In this document: positions 1 to 9,570 of the stretch, in pieces
How the letters are laid out: every line of letters begins with the position of its first letter
Position numbering within the stretch: position 1 is the stretch's first letter
Assembly (NCBI RefSeq): GCF_001427635.1
Contig: NZ_LMHA01000001.1
Span: 522,017 to 586,016 of the forward strand
DNA: 64,000 nucleotides
Source: Pseudoxanthomonas sp. Root65
GTDB lineage: Bacteria > Pseudomonadota > Gammaproteobacteria > Xanthomonadales > Xanthomonadaceae
Direction of reading: 5' to 3'
The notes under the pieces: generated by a model
Told to the model about the DNA's origin: nothing
Database searches by the model: none
The model's input: only the letters and a program-made list of their open reading frames with translations
Program-made: the position numbers and the translations under genes

Positions 1-694
1 CGACGTCGAACTCCATGGTCACCGGATTCTTGCAGTCGCGCGAGGCGATCGACTTGCCGGCCTTGGCATCGGTCAGCGCGCGCTTGCGGTCGGGGGCGCA
101 CCAGACCGAGATCATGTCCTTGTGGTCCTGGCTGCCCAGGCCCATGCGCGGGAACGCGAGGTATTCCACCGCGATGCCCTGGCGGTTGATCTCGGCGATT
201 TCCTCGTGCAGCTTGCGGCAGTAGCCGCATTCGATGTCGGTGAACACGGTGACCGTGTACTTGGCGTTCGGCGGCGCGAAGACGATCTTTTCGCTGTGCG
301 GGATGGTGGCGATCAGCTTGCTGCGGTGCTGCGCCAGGGCCGCGCTGTTCTGCATCAGGTCTTCCTGCTGCTGCAGGTCCAGCACAGCGCCCTGCATCAG
401 GTAGCGGCCATCGTCGCTGATGTACAGCAACTGCCCGCCGGCGATGACTTCCCGGAACCCCGGCAGTGGCGCGGCACCGACATAGTCGACGGTGGCCCGC
501 GGGTTCAACTGCGCCACGGCGGACCGCGCGCGCTCGTCGGCGGTGGCCCCCTGCCCGGGCTTGAACTGGGGTGCCGGCGCCGGCGTGGCCGCGGCGGCCT
601 CGCCCTTGGCCGGCGGTTGCGGGGCCTGGGCGCAGGCGGACAGGCTGAGGGCACCCAGCAGGGCGGCGGTGATCAGGCGGGGCATCAAGGGCAT
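1..694 (-). CDS. dsbC: DsbC-type thiol:disulfide interchange protein (3' end outside window)
   Basis: Periplasmic disulfide isomerase that reshuffles wrong disulfides in exported proteins. Read leftward from an ATG at 694, the first ~20 residues form a hydrophobic signal ending in LSLSAC, which resembles a lipobox. A Pro/Ala-rich linker follows, then the DsbC dimerisation region (around residues 50-115, including the stretch YISDDGRYLMQGAVLDL) and a thioredoxin fold with the active site CGYC in the segment TVFTDIECGYCRKLH. CGYC is the usual DsbC/DsbG-type active site. The gene runs off the left edge after about 231 codons, so the last ~30 residues are missing. A second in-frame ATG lies at 685. 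Upstream on the same strand is xerD, about 100 bp away; dsbC next to xerD is a common gammaproteobacterial order. The family is clear; lipid anchoring is an inference. Confidence 0.93.
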   Translation of the reverse strand, partial: MPLMPRLITAALLGALSLSACAQAPQPPAKGEAAAATPAPAPQFKPGQGATADERARSAVAQLNPRATVDYVGAAPLPGFREVIAGGQLLYISDDGRYLMQGAVLDLQQQEDLMQNSAALAQHRSKLIATIPHSEKIVFAPPNAKYTVTVFTDIECGYCRKLHEEIAEINRQGIAVEYLAFPRMGLGSQDHKDMISVWCAPDRKRALTDAKAGKSIASRDCKNPVTMEFDV

Positions 695-792
695 CCGGAT
701 AGGCCGCAGGGCGGCAGGCTGGCAGGAACAGGCGGGGATTCTGGCACAGGCCGGCGGGCAGGCGGCTTAACCGGCCTGCTGCGCACGCTGGC

Positions 793-1746
793 TCATGCAC
801 GCGGGTGGTGGCGGCCGTGCAGCTGTTTCAGGTGCTCGCGCGCCACCAGTGTGTAGATCTGCGTGGTCGACAGCGAACTGTGGCCCAGCAGCAACTGTAG
901 CGCGCGCAGGTCGGCGCCGCGGTTGAGCAGGTGGGTGGCGAAGCTGTGCCGCAGCCCGTGCGGGCTGATGCGGACCGGATCGATGCCGGCCGCCGCAGCG
1001 TAGCGCTTTACCAGACCCCAGAATTGCTGCCGGGTCGGCGGTTCGGCGGTGGTGCCCAGGAACAGGAACGGCACGCTGCGCTTACCGGCCAAGGCCGGCC
1101 GCGACTGCGCCAGGTAGGTTTCCAGCCAGTGCTGCGACTCCTCGCCCAGCGGTACCAGCCGGTCCTTGCTGCCCTTGCCGGTGACCCGCAGCACGCCCTG
1201 CCGCAGGTTGACCGCAGTGGCGGGCAGCGTGACCAGTTCGCTGACCCGCAGGCCGGCGGCGTACATCAGTTCCAGCATCGCGCGGTCGCGCAGGCCGAGC
1301 GGCGTGGCGGTATCCGGGGCCGCCAGCAGCGCGTCGATCTCGGTCTCCGCCAGCGCTTTGGGCAGCGAGCGCGGAAGCCGCGGCGGGTCGAGCAGCGCGG
1401 TCGGGTCGTCGCGGCGCTGGCCACGGCGCAGCCGATGCGCGAAGAACGCGCGCAGGGCCGACAGCAAACGCGCGTTGCTGCGCGGCGAATAGCCCTCGCG
1501 CGTGCGCCAGGCCAGGTAGTCGAACAGCGCCGGGCGATCCGCAGCGGCCAGGCCGCCTTCACGCCCGTTGCGCCAGCGGGCGAAGCCTTCCAGGTCACGC
1601 CGGTAGCTGTCCAGCGACGGCCGCGCGAGACCGCTTTCGGCCCAGATCGCATCCAGGAAGCTGGCGATGTCGGCGGCATCCGCGTCGGGAACGGGCGGCA
1701 GGGCGTTCACCTGTTGGCGGCGTTCGGCGGGCGTGCGGGCGGTCAT
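793..1746 (-). CDS. xerD: Site-specific tyrosine recombinase XerD
   Basis: Chromosome dimer resolution recombinase that acts with XerC at dif under FtsK control. The 317-residue product has an N-terminal SAM-like core-binding domain (about residues 25-110) and a catalytic domain. All catalytic residues are visible: R167 in [10 protein letters not shown]191 in GKGSKDR, H263 and R266 in [11 protein letters not shown]289 in [13 protein letters not shown], and the nucleophile Y298. The length is slightly above the usual ~298, the excess being at the N-terminus, so a later start is possible. XerD is preferred over XerC from the [19 protein letters not shown] block and from dsbC immediately downstream. 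The closest relative could still be XerC, since the two are paralogues. Confidence 0.92.
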   Translation of the reverse strand: MTARTPAERRQQVNALPPVPDADAADIASFLDAIWAESGLARPSLDSYRRDLEGFARWRNGREGGLAAADRPALFDYLAWRTREGYSPRSNARLLSALRAFFAHRLRRGQRRDDPTALLDPPRLPRSLPKALAETEIDALLAAPDTATPLGLRDRAMLELMYAAGLRVSELVTLPATAVNLRQGVLRVTGKGSKDRLVPLGEESQHWLETYLAQSRPALAGKRSVPFLFLGTTAEPPTRQQFWGLVKRYAAAAGIDPVRISPHGLRHSFATHLLNRGADLRALQLLLGHSSLSTTQIYTLVAREHLKQLHGRHHPRA

Positions 1747-1793
1747 GGGGCTAGCTTAGGCGATGCATCCGGCGTCTGGATGCGCCTGCTTCT

Positions 1794-1862
1794 TGTGGGA
1801 GCGACGTCAGTCGCGAAAGAGCATCCTTTCGACCGGTCATCGCGACTGACGTCGCTCCCGCA
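1794..1862. repeat. Intergenic inverted repeat (REP-like hairpin unit)
   Basis: Two 23-base arms, 1794-1816 and 1840-1862, are reverse complements with one mismatch. Each contains the core GGGAGCGACGTCAGTCGCGA or its complement, and they are separated by 23 bases. The element sits between the divergently transcribed xerD and the RDD-protein gene. From memory, this core recurs between genes in xanthomonads, which suggests a dispersed repeat rather than a local regulator; a genome search would settle copy number. Confidence 0.7.
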
Positions 1863-1905
1863 ACACCAAGGGAGCTTGCTTGGGCTTAGCCGGTATCCTG
1901 TCGCG

Positions 1906-2376
1906 ATGACGGATTCCGCTCCCACGCCCGAAAAACCCCGCGCGCTGATCGGCTGGCGCCTGCTCGCGCTGCTCTACGACGTCTGGCCGGTGCTGGCGCT
2001 CTGGATCGCCGTCGCGGTCCCGTTCGTGATCGTCGACGCCGTCGCCACCGACAACATCCGCCACAACATCGAACCCTACAGCCTCATGTGGTGGCTGCTC
2101 TGGTCCTGCTGCTGGGGCGCCGCAGGCCTGTACGCCACCTTCAGCTGGCTGCGTGGCGGGCAGACCCTGGGCATGCGGCCGTGGCGGCTGAAGGTCGTCG
2201 CGCCCGACGGCAACGCACCGACGCTGGCTGCGCTGTGGCGCCGCTACGCGCTGGCGACCGTCTCGACACTGGCCGGCGGCCTGGGCTTCTGGTGGGCGTG
2301 GCTGGACCGGGAGCGGCTGACCTTCCACGACCGATTCAGCGGCACGCGGCTGGTGCGGCTGCCGAAGCGCGTCTGA
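1906..2376 (+). CDS. RDD family membrane protein
   Basis: A 156-residue inner-membrane protein of the RDD family (named for conserved Arg-Asp-Asp). Visible are the N-terminal block RLLALLYDVWPVLALWI, in which the usual RxxAxxxD pattern is kept, a second hydrophobic segment around residues 60-85, and the typical TLGMRPWRLKVV motif in the loop, followed by a third hydrophobic stretch and the end DRFSGTRLVRL. The ATG at 1906 was chosen because the protein then starts with a short polar tail before the first membrane segment; the open frame upstream is non-homologous. The family has no well-defined biochemical role, and some members act in ion or proton exchange. It converges with lptG with only 7 bp between stop codons. 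Confidence 0.85.
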   Translation: MTDSAPTPEKPRALIGWRLLALLYDVWPVLALWIAVAVPFVIVDAVATDNIRHNIEPYSLMWWLLWSCCWGAAGLYATFSWLRGGQTLGMRPWRLKVVAPDGNAPTLAALWRRYALATVSTLAGGLGFWWAWLDRERLTFHDRFSGTRLVRLPKRV

Positions 2377-2383
2377 CCGCGCG

Positions 2384-3487
2384 TCAGCGGCTCCGGCGCC
2401 GGAACATCAGCCAGGAAATACCCAGCAGGGCGAACGGCGGAATGGCGTAGGCGAGACGGTAGTCGAGCCGGAACGCACCGGCCAACCGCACGAACATGGT
2501 CTGCAGCACGTAGAAGCCCACGGCAAACACGATGCCGAGGAACAGCCGCTTGCCCATGCCGCCGCTGCGCAGGCTGCCGAACGCGAACGGGATGGCGGCC
2601 AGGCACAGCGCCAGCACGTTGAGCGGGTAGAACCAACGCGCCCAGTACTGGTCTTCGTAATCGCGCGCATCCAGGCCGTTGCGCTTGCGGTAGTCGATGT
2701 TCTGGCTCAGCTCGCGGGTGGGCATGTTGCGCGCGCGCACCAGGCTGGACGACAGCACGGCGGCGTCCAGCTCCGACTCCCAGCGTTCCCCCAGCACCGT
2801 GGTCTGCACGGCCGAGCGCTCCTTGAAGGTAGTCCGGCGCACGTTCTTCAGCAGCCAGTAGCCGTCCAGGTGTTCGGCGATGGCGGCGTGCGCGATGGAC
2901 GCCAGACGCCCGTCGTCCGCCAGTTCGTACATGCGCACGTCGCGCAGCTGCAGCGACACCTTGCCGCCGCCCTGGTCCTTCTCTTCGCCACTCTGCGCGT
3001 ACAGGAAGGTGTTGCCTTCGCGCGCCCACACGCCGGAATAGCGGTCCATCGCGACGTTGCCGGTGCGCGCGGCCATCTTCAGCACATCGGCCTGGCGCTG
3101 GCCCCAGGGGCCCAGCGTCTCGCCGCTGAACATCATCAGCACGGTCAGGATGCCCAGTGCCGCGGCGACCGACACGCTCAGACGCAGGCGCGACAGGCCA
3201 AGCGCACGCAACGCGGTCAGCTCGGAGCTCGCCGCCAGCTGGCCCAGACCCATCAGCGAACCGATCACCGCTGCCGTGGGAAACATGGTGTAGGCGCGGC
3301 GCGGCACGGTGTACAGCACCCACGCGACGGCATGGCCGAAGGTGTAGTTGCCGGTGCCCAGATCGCCGATCTCGCCGGACAGCGCCATCACCACGTCCAG
3401 GCCCACCAGCACGGCCCAGGTCAGCAGCACGGTGACCAGGACCACCTGGCCCACGTAGGTGTCGTGCAGGCGCGGCAACAGCCTCAT
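2384..3487 (-). CDS. lptG: LPS export ABC transporter permease LptG
   Basis: Inner-membrane permease subunit of LptB2FG, which extracts lipopolysaccharide from the inner membrane and passes it to the Lpt bridge. The 367-residue protein has the YjgP/YjgQ layout: membrane segments near residues 14-35, 58-82 and 98-118, a large periplasmic beta-jellyroll domain in the middle (about 130-270), and three C-terminal membrane segments (about 275-360). The N-terminal half has the LptG-like stretch FPTAAVIGSLMGLGQLAASSE. The gene overlaps lptF by 4 bp (ATGA), so translation is probably coupled. The ABC subunit lptB is not in the window. The convergent RDD gene ends 7 bp away. Confidence 0.94.
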   Translation of the reverse strand: MRLLPRLHDTYVGQVVLVTVLLTWAVLVGLDVVMALSGEIGDLGTGNYTFGHAVAWVLYTVPRRAYTMFPTAAVIGSLMGLGQLAASSELTALRALGLSRLRLSVSVAAALGILTVLMMFSGETLGPWGQRQADVLKMAARTGNVAMDRYSGVWAREGNTFLYAQSGEEKDQGGGKVSLQLRDVRMYELADDGRLASIAHAAIAEHLDGYWLLKNVRRTTFKERSAVQTTVLGERWESELDAAVLSSSLVRARNMPTRELSQNIDYRKRNGLDARDYEDQYWARWFYPLNVLALCLAAIPFAFGSLRSGGMGKRLFLGIVFAVGFYVLQTMFVRLAGAFRLDYRLAYAIPPFALLGISWLMFRRRSR

Positions 3488-4563
3488 GCGTGCCTCCGCG
3501 GCCGCGACAGCCGTCCATCACGCAGGTAGAACCAGAGGGCACCGGCCAGCAGCGGCAGGCTCAGCCACCACAGGCCGACCAGACCCGGCAGCTTGCCGTC
3601 GGCCAGCAGCTGGGTGCCGTTGAACATCAGGCTGATGCCCACCAGGTAGGCCAGGAATCCCAGCATCACCCGTCCATAGCGGGTCTGCCGCGGCGAACTG
3701 CGCGACAGCGGCAGGGTCAGCAGGGCGAAGGCCAGTGCCAGTAGCGGCGGGGTCAGGCGGGCGTGGATCTGGGCATTGGCCTGCGGGCGGGCGTCTGCCA
3801 GCAGTTGGGGCGTCGGCAACAGCGCGGGATCGTCCTTGTCCAGAGTGTCGGCCCGGTCCGGCAGCGCCACTTCGTTGGACTTGTAGCGGATCAGCCGGTA
3901 ATCCAGGCCCGCGCCATCCGGCCCCTCGACCCGGAAACCATCGTCCAGCCGCAGGTAGCGGTTGCGCTCGCCTTCGAAGAACATCTGCCCGGACTTCGCC
4001 GTCACCACGTCGATGCGGCCCTCGTCCGCGCGGTGCATGAACACCTTGCTCAGCCCGGTGCCGTCCGGCGACAGCGCGCTCACATACACCACCGCGCCGC
4101 TGGACAGCACGGTGAACTTGCCGGCATCCAGGCCGGACACCACCAGGCTGCGGTTGGCGTGTTCCAGCATGTTCTGCGCCGTGCGCAGCGCCCACGGGCC
4201 CAGCCACAGCGAGCACAGGCCGACGATGACCACCACCGGCACCACCAGCATCAGCAGCGGCCGCAGCAGGCGGCGCGGTCCAATGCCGGCCGCCGTCAGC
4301 ACCGCCATCTCCGAATCCCGGTACAGGCGTGAAAACGCCAGCAGCAGGCCCAGCATCAGCGCCAGCGGGATGATGTAGGGCATGTAGTTGAGGAACTGCA
4401 GGCCCAGCTGGGACAGCAGCAGGCGCGCCGGCACCTTGCCGTCGGCCACGTCGCCCAGCAGGTCCGCCATCACGCCGCCCACGCTGACCATCAGCAGGAT
4501 GATCAGGGTGGCCAGGAAGCTCTGGGTGAATTCCCGGAAGAGGTAGCGGTCCAGCTTCGGCAT
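3484..4563 (-). CDS. lptF: LPS export ABC transporter permease LptF
   Basis: Partner permease of LptG in the LptB2FG lipopolysaccharide extractor. From the ATG at 4563 the product is 359 residues and begins MPKLDRYLFREFTQSF, the family's usual N-terminus; the frame is open further upstream to 4638 but that extension is not LptF-like. Membrane segments are at about residues 15-38, 55-77, 100-120 and three near the C-terminus (about 270-350), around a periplasmic domain. The conserved segment AFSRLYRDSEMAVLTAAGIG, which in this family lies next to the LptB coupling helix, is present. It is the first gene of a two-gene operon and is divergent from pepA, with 129 bp between the start codons to hold both promoters. 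Confidence 0.94.
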   Translation of the reverse strand: MPKLDRYLFREFTQSFLATLIILLMVSVGGVMADLLGDVADGKVPARLLLSQLGLQFLNYMPYIIPLALMLGLLLAFSRLYRDSEMAVLTAAGIGPRRLLRPLLMLVVPVVVIVGLCSLWLGPWALRTAQNMLEHANRSLVVSGLDAGKFTVLSSGAVVYVSALSPDGTGLSKVFMHRADEGRIDVVTAKSGQMFFEGERNRYLRLDDGFRVEGPDGAGLDYRLIRYKSNEVALPDRADTLDKDDPALLPTPQLLADARPQANAQIHARLTPPLLALAFALLTLPLSRSSPRQTRYGRVMLGFLAYLVGISLMFNGTQLLADGKLPGLVGLWWLSLPLLAGALWFYLRDGRLSRPRRHA

Positions 4564-4692
4564 CAGGGGGGCTTGATCTACAATCTCGGGCTTGTGCGCC
4601 GCGCCTGCGGCGGCGGTCTCTGCGGTCCGGGATGGCATCCGCCACCTTCATCCGGCCCGCGATTGTACGTAAATGAACCGGGAATCTGATCA

Positions 4693-6171
4693 ATGACGCT
4701 GGAATTCACCCTGAACCACGAAGCCCCCGCCCAGGCCGGCGTCGATTGCATCGTGGTAGGCGCCTATGCCGACAAGAGCCTGACCGCCGCCGCGCAGGCC
4801 GTGGACGCGGCCAGCGGCGGCAAGCTGTCGGCGCTGGTCCAGCGGGGCGACATTGGCGGCAAGACCGGCAAGACCACCCTGCTGCACGACCTGCCCGGCG
4901 TGACCGCGCCGCGCGTGCTGGTGGTGGGCCTGGGTGAGACGGCCAAGTTCGGCGTGGCGCAGTACCTGAAGGCCGTGGGGGACGCCGCCCGCGCGCTCAA
5001 GCTCGGCCCGGTCCGCAGCGCGCTGTTCACCCTGTCCGACGTGGCGGTCAAGGATCGCGACGCCGCGTGGAAGATCCGCCAGGCCGTGATCGCCGCCGAC
5101 CACGCGTGCTACCGCTACACCGCCACGCTGGGCAAGAAGAAGAACGACGATCCGGGCCTGACGCAGTTCGCCATCACCGGCGACGATGCGGACGCGCTGG
5201 CGCAGGGCATCGCCATCGCCGCCGGCGTGCAGGTCACCCGCGAGCTGGGCAACCTGCCGCCGAACATCTGCACGCCGGCCTACCTGGCCGAACAGGCGCA
5301 GCAGTACGCCGCGGAGAACGGCGCCGAGGCCGAGATCCTCGACGAAGCGCAGATGGAAGCGCTCGGCATGGGCTCGCTGCTGGCGGTCGCCCGCGGTTCG
5401 GTCAACCGGCCGCACCTGATCGTGCTGAAGTGGAACGGTGCCGGCGACGCCGACGCCAAGCCCTACGTGCTGGTCGGCAAGGGCATCACCTTCGACACCG
5501 GTGGCGTCAACCTGAAGACCCAGGGCGGCATCGAGGAAATGAAGTACGACATGCTGGGCGCGGGCAGCGTCCTCGGCACCTTCGTGGCCGCCGTGAAGAT
5601 GAAGCTGCCGCTGAACCTGGTGGTGATCGTGCCGGCGGTGGAGAACGCCATCGACGGCAACGCCTATCGTCCGTCCGACGTCATCACCAGCATGTCCGGC
5701 AAGACCATCGAGGTCGGCAACACCGATGCCGAAGGCCGCCTGATCCTCTGCGACGCGCTGACCTACGCCGAGCGCTTCAAGCCGGCCGCCCTGGTCGACG
5801 TGGCCACGCTGACCGGCGCCTGCATCGTGGCGCTGGGCCGCTACGCCAGCGGCTTGATGAGCAAGCACGACGACCTCAGCAACGAACTGCTGGGCGCCGG
5901 CGAGACCGTCTTCGACCGCGCCTGGCGCCTGCCGCTGTGGGACGAGTACCAGACCCAGCTCGAATCCAGCTTCGCCGATGTCTACAACATCGGCGGCCGC
6001 TGGGCCGGCGCGATCACCGCCGGCTGCTTCCTGGCCCGCTTCACCGAAGGCCAGCGCTGGGCGCACCTGGACATCGCCGGCGTGGCCAACGACGAAGGCA
6101 AGCGCGGCATGGCCACCGGTCGCCCGGTCGGCCTGCTGAGCCAGTGGCTGCTGGACCGCGTTGAGAAGTGA
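4693..6171 (+). CDS. pepA: Leucyl aminopeptidase PepA (M17)
   Basis: Cytosolic two-metal aminopeptidase that removes N-terminal residues from peptides; PepA proteins in enterobacteria also bind DNA at Xer recombination sites and the carAB promoter. The 492-residue protein has an N-terminal macrodomain-like region and the M17 catalytic domain. Metal and catalytic residues are all present: K263 and D268 in [12 protein letters not shown]275, D286 in MKYDMLGAG, and D345, E347 and R349 in the signature [14 protein letters not shown]. It starts a pepA-holC-valS run, conserved in gammaproteobacteria. The gap to holC carries an inverted repeat rather than an obvious terminator. Confidence 0.96.
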   Translation: MTLEFTLNHEAPAQAGVDCIVVGAYADKSLTAAAQAVDAASGGKLSALVQRGDIGGKTGKTTLLHDLPGVTAPRVLVVGLGETAKFGVAQYLKAVGDAARALKLGPVRSALFTLSDVAVKDRDAAWKIRQAVIAADHACYRYTATLGKKKNDDPGLTQFAITGDDADALAQGIAIAAGVQVTRELGNLPPNICTPAYLAEQAQQYAAENGAEAEILDEAQMEALGMGSLLAVARGSVNRPHLIVLKWNGAGDADAKPYVLVGKGITFDTGGVNLKTQGGIEEMKYDMLGAGSVLGTFVAAVKMKLPLNLVVIVPAVENAIDGNAYRPSDVITSMSGKTIEVGNTDAEGRLILCDALTYAERFKPAALVDVATLTGACIVALGRYASGLMSKHDDLSNELLGAGETVFDRAWRLPLWDEYQTQLESSFADVYNIGGRWAGAITAGCFLARFTEGQRWAHLDIAGVANDEGKRGMATGRPVGLLSQWLLDRVEK

Positions 6172-6176
6172 GCGCA

Positions 6177-6219
6177 GAGAAGTGAGGAGTGAGCAAAGCG
6201 TTGCTCCCCCTCACTTCTC
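6177..6219. repeat. GAGGAGTGAG-type inverted repeat, copy 1
   Basis: Between pepA and holC the arm 6177-6196 (GAGAAGTGAGGAGTGAGCAA) is nearly the reverse complement of 6201-6219, and further CTCC/CACTC-rich sequence follows up to 6239. A second element with the same GTGAGGAGTGAG core lies on the other side of holC. The hairpin lies just ahead of the holC start codon, so it could affect translation of holC or stabilise the upstream transcript; that is inference. Confidence 0.65.
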
Positions 6220-6246
6220 ACTCCTCCCCACTCACTCCTGCCTTCT

Positions 6247-6669
6247 ATGCCTCGCGCCGACTTCTACCTGATCGCCAAGCCGCGTTTCCTCGAGGAGCCG
6301 CTCAAGCTGGTCTGCGAGCTGACCCGCAAGGCCTACGACAGCAACCAGTGGACGCTGATCCTGGCGCGCGATGCCGCGCAGGCGGAGGAACTGGACGAGC
6401 TGCTGTGGGAGTTCGATCCGGACGCCTACATCCCGCACCAGATCGCCGGCGACGAAGAGGACGAGCTGACGCCCGTGCTGATCGCTACGCCCGAGGTCGA
6501 CGTCCCGGCGCGCGCGCTGGTGATCAACCTGCGCGACGACGCCTTTGCCGGCGCCTGCGAGCGCGTACTGGAAGTCGTACCCGCCGACCCGTCCGCGCGC
6601 GAGCCGCTGCGCGAGCGCTGGAAGCAGTACAAGGCACGTGGCTTTGACGTGAACAAGCACGACATGTAA
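6247..6669 (+). CDS. holC: DNA polymerase III chi subunit HolC
   Basis: Accessory clamp-loader subunit that links polymerase III holoenzyme to SSB through the psi subunit. The 140-residue protein shows the HolC pattern: ADFYLI at residues 4-9, then LVCELTRKAYDSNQWTLIL, the acidic block DELLWEFDPDAYIPHQI, and the C-terminal stretch RERWKQYKARGF. Its place between pepA and valS is the standard gammaproteobacterial location. A candidate partner, psi, is encoded at 10667-11113. No clear Shine-Dalgarno sequence is visible because the upstream 70 bp is CT-rich repeat sequence. Confidence 0.93.
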   Translation: MPRADFYLIAKPRFLEEPLKLVCELTRKAYDSNQWTLILARDAAQAEELDELLWEFDPDAYIPHQIAGDEEDELTPVLIATPEVDVPARALVINLRDDAFAGACERVLEVVPADPSAREPLRERWKQYKARGFDVNKHDM

Positions 6670-6687
6670 GAGCGAGAATCGAGCGGA

Positions 6688-6750
6688 GAGGAGTGAGGAG
6701 TGAGCAACAGGTCTCCTCTTCCCGCTTCGCCTACTCACTCCTCACTCCTC
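6688..6750. repeat. GAGGAGTGAG-type inverted repeat, copy 2
   Basis: Between holC and valS, 6688-6704 (GAGGAGTGAGGAGTGAG) is an exact 17-base reverse complement of 6734-6750, with a 29-base loop. The core matches the element in front of holC. The right arm ends about 20 bp before the valS start codon. Two related hairpins flanking one small gene suggest a dispersed repeat family in this genome. Confidence 0.75.
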
Positions 6751-6769
6751 GACACTCTCTACTCGCCCT

Positions 6770-9538
6770 ATGTCCCTCGCCTCCAGCTACGACCCCAAAT
6801 CCTTCGAATCCCGTCTGTACGCGCAGTGGGAAGCCGCCGGCTACTTCAAGCCTCGTGGCGAAGGCCAGCCTTACACCGTGCTGCTGCCGCCGCCGAACGT
6901 CACCGGCACGCTGCACATGGGCCATGCGTTCCAGCACACGCTGATGGATGCGCTGGTGCGCTACCACCGCATGCGCGGCTACGACACGCTGTGGCAGATG
7001 GGCACCGACCATGCCGGCATCGCCACGGAAATGGTCGTCAGCCGCAACCTGGCGCAGGAAGGCAAGGGCGAGACGCGCGATTCGCTGGGCCGCGACGGCT
7101 TCATCGCCAAGGTGTGGGAGTGGAAGGCGCAGTCCGGCGACACCATCGAACGGCAGATGCGCCGCATGGGGGCGTCGGGCGACTGGTCGCGCAGCACGTT
7201 CACGATGGACGAGCAGGCATCGGCCGCGGTCATCGAAGCCTTCGTGCGCTGGCATGAGCAGGGCCTGATCTACCGCGGTCAGCGTCTGGTCAACTGGGAC
7301 CCGGTGCTGAAGACCGCGATCTCCGACCTGGAAGTGGAGAACGTCGAGGAAGACGGCTTCCTGTGGTCGATCGACTACCCGCTGGCCGACGGCAGCGGTT
7401 CGCTGGTGGTCGCCACGACGCGTCCGGAAACCATGCTCGGCGATACCGCCGTGATGGTGCATCCGGAAGACGAGCGCTACGCACACCTGATCGGCAAGAC
7501 CGTGAAGCTGCCGCTGACAGACCGCGAGATTCCGGTGATCGCCGACGAGTACGTCGACCGCGAGTTCGGCACGGGCGTGGTCAAGGTCACGCCCGCGCAC
7601 GACTTCAACGACTACCAGGTGGGTCTGCGCCACGACCTGCCATTGATCAACCTGCTGACGCCGACGGCGGCGATCAACGACAACGCGCCCGAAAAGTATC
7701 GCGGCCTGGATCGCTACGAAGCACGCAAGGTCGTGCTCGCGGACCTCGAAGACCTCGGCCGGCTGGTCGAGACCAAGCCGCACAAGCTGCAGGTGCCGCG
7801 CGGCGACCGCACCGGCCAGGTCATCGAGCCCTATCTGACCGACCAGTGGTTCGTGAAGATGGACGGGCTGGCCAAGCGCGGTCTGGAGCTCGTCGAGTCC
7901 GGCGAGGTGAAGTTCGTCCCGCCGAACTGGATCAACACCTACCGCCACTGGATGGAGAACATCCAGGACTGGTGCATCAGCCGCCAGCTCTGGTGGGGCC
8001 ACCGCATCCCGGCGTGGTTCGACGAGGCGGGCACGTGCTACGTCGGTCGCGACGAGGCCGAGGCGCGCGCGAAAGCCGGGCTGTCCGCCGATGTCGTGCT
8101 CACGCAGGACAGCGACGTGCTGGAGACCTGGTTCTCCTCGCAGCTGTGGCCGTTCAGCACGATGGGCTGGCCGGATGCGGACGCGATGAAGGCGCGCGGA
8201 TTCGACCGCTACCTGCCGTCGTCGGTGCTGGTCACCGGCTTCGACATCATCTTCTTCTGGGTGGCGCGCATGGTCATGGCCACCGACAGCTTCGTCGGCC
8301 AGGTGCCGTTCCGCGACGTCTACATGACCGGCCTGATCCGCGACAAGGACGGCCAGAAGATGTCCAAGTCGAAGGGCAACGTACTGGACCCGCTCGACAT
8401 CATCGACGGCATCTCGCTGGAAGACCTGGTGGCCAAGCGCACCGGCGGCCTGATGCAGCCGAAGATGGCGGAGAAGATCGAGAAGGCCACGCGCAAGGAG
8501 TTCCCGGACGGCATCGTGCCGCACGGCGCCGACGCACTGCGCTTCACCATCGCCGCGCTGGCGACGCACGGCCGCGACATCAAGTTCGACATGGGCCGCG
8601 CCGAGGGCTACAAGAATTTCTGCAACAAGCTGTGGAACGCCACCCGCTTCGTGCTGATGAATACCGAGGACTTCACCGCCACCGGTGCGCCGCAGCCGAA
8701 GACGGACGCCGAGAAGTGGATCCTGTCGCGCCTGGCCAAGGTCACCGCCGAGGTCGAGACCCAGTTCGCCGCCTACCGCTTCGACCTGCTATCGCAGGCG
8801 CTGTACGAGTTCGCCTGGAACGAGTTCTGCGACTGGTTCGTCGAACTGGCCAAGCCCGCATTGAACGGCGATGACCCGGCGGCCGCCGCCAGCACCCGCC
8901 ACACGCTGTTGCACGTGCTGGAGTCGCTGCTGCGCCTGCTGCATCCGCTGACGCCGTTCGTCACCGAGGAACTGTGGCAGCAGGTCGCGCCGAAGCTGCG
9001 CATCGACGGCGGCACCGTCTCGCTGCGCCCGTACCCGACCGCAGGCGATTTCGCGGGTCAGGATTTCGCGCAGGCCGAGGCCGACGTGGAATGGCTGAAG
9101 ACGATGGTGTCCACGCTGCGCCGCGTGCGCAGCGAGCTCAACGTCTCGCCGGGCAAGACCATCCGCCTGCTGCTGCAGGATGGTCACGACAACGACCGCG
9201 CCCGCATCGCGCGCTTCGCCCCGTCGCTGTCGTTCCTGCTGAAGCTGGACGACATCGCGTGGCTCGACGCCGGCGCCGATGCGCCCGCCTCCGCCGCCGC
9301 CATGGTGGGCGAACTGAAACTGCTGGTGCCGCTGGAAGGCCTGGTCGACCTGGACGCCGAACGCGCGCGTCTGGACAAGGAAATCGCCCGCGTCGCCGGC
9401 GAGAAGGACAAGAGCGAAGCCAAGCTGGCCAAGTTCACCGACAAGGTCCCGCCCGCAGTAGTTGATCAGGAACGCCAACGCCTGGTCGACTGGAGCCACC
9501 AGCTCGCCGCCCTGCACGGGCAGCGCGCGAAGCTCTGA
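6770..9538 (+). CDS. valS: Valine-tRNA ligase
   Basis: Class I aminoacyl-tRNA synthetase that charges tRNA-Val and edits mischarged threonine. The 922-residue protein has the HIGH-type motif HMGH at residues 49-52 (context [16 protein letters not shown]), the CP1 editing domain with [13 protein letters not shown], and the KMSKS motif at 530-534 (context [14 protein letters not shown]). An anticodon-binding alpha-helical domain follows, then the C-terminal coiled coil typical of ValRS (about residues 860-918, [20 protein letters not shown]). Length agrees with the family (about 950 in E. coli). It is the third gene of the pepA-holC-valS run. Confidence 0.97.
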   Translation: MSLASSYDPKSFESRLYAQWEAAGYFKPRGEGQPYTVLLPPPNVTGTLHMGHAFQHTLMDALVRYHRMRGYDTLWQMGTDHAGIATEMVVSRNLAQEGKGETRDSLGRDGFIAKVWEWKAQSGDTIERQMRRMGASGDWSRSTFTMDEQASAAVIEAFVRWHEQGLIYRGQRLVNWDPVLKTAISDLEVENVEEDGFLWSIDYPLADGSGSLVVATTRPETMLGDTAVMVHPEDERYAHLIGKTVKLPLTDREIPVIADEYVDREFGTGVVKVTPAHDFNDYQVGLRHDLPLINLLTPTAAINDNAPEKYRGLDRYEARKVVLADLEDLGRLVETKPHKLQVPRGDRTGQVIEPYLTDQWFVKMDGLAKRGLELVESGEVKFVPPNWINTYRHWMENIQDWCISRQLWWGHRIPAWFDEAGTCYVGRDEAEARAKAGLSADVVLTQDSDVLETWFSSQLWPFSTMGWPDADAMKARGFDRYLPSSVLVTGFDIIFFWVARMVMATDSFVGQVPFRDVYMTGLIRDKDGQKMSKSKGNVLDPLDIIDGISLEDLVAKRTGGLMQPKMAEKIEKATRKEFPDGIVPHGADALRFTIAALATHGRDIKFDMGRAEGYKNFCNKLWNATRFVLMNTEDFTATGAPQPKTDAEKWILSRLAKVTAEVETQFAAYRFDLLSQALYEFAWNEFCDWFVELAKPALNGDDPAAAASTRHTLLHVLESLLRLLHPLTPFVTEELWQQVAPKLRIDGGTVSLRPYPTAGDFAGQDFAQAEADVEWLKTMVSTLRRVRSELNVSPGKTIRLLLQDGHDNDRARIARFAPSLSFLLKLDDIAWLDAGADAPASAAAMVGELKLLVPLEGLVDLDAERARLDKEIARVAGEKDKSEAKLAKFTDKVPPAVVDQERQRLVDWSHQLAALHGQRAKL

Positions 9539-9570
9539 GCAGGCTGGATACCCGCGTTCCGCCTCCGCTG

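Noticed and set aside
793..1746. Integrase marking a genomic island
   Set aside because: The protein is XerD with the standard neighbour dsbC; no att-type duplications or phage genes are seen nearby.
931..2376. A 481-codon plus-strand frame covering the xerD region and the RDD gene
   Set aside because: The first 325 codons are the antisense of xerD; only the part from 1906 has family similarity.
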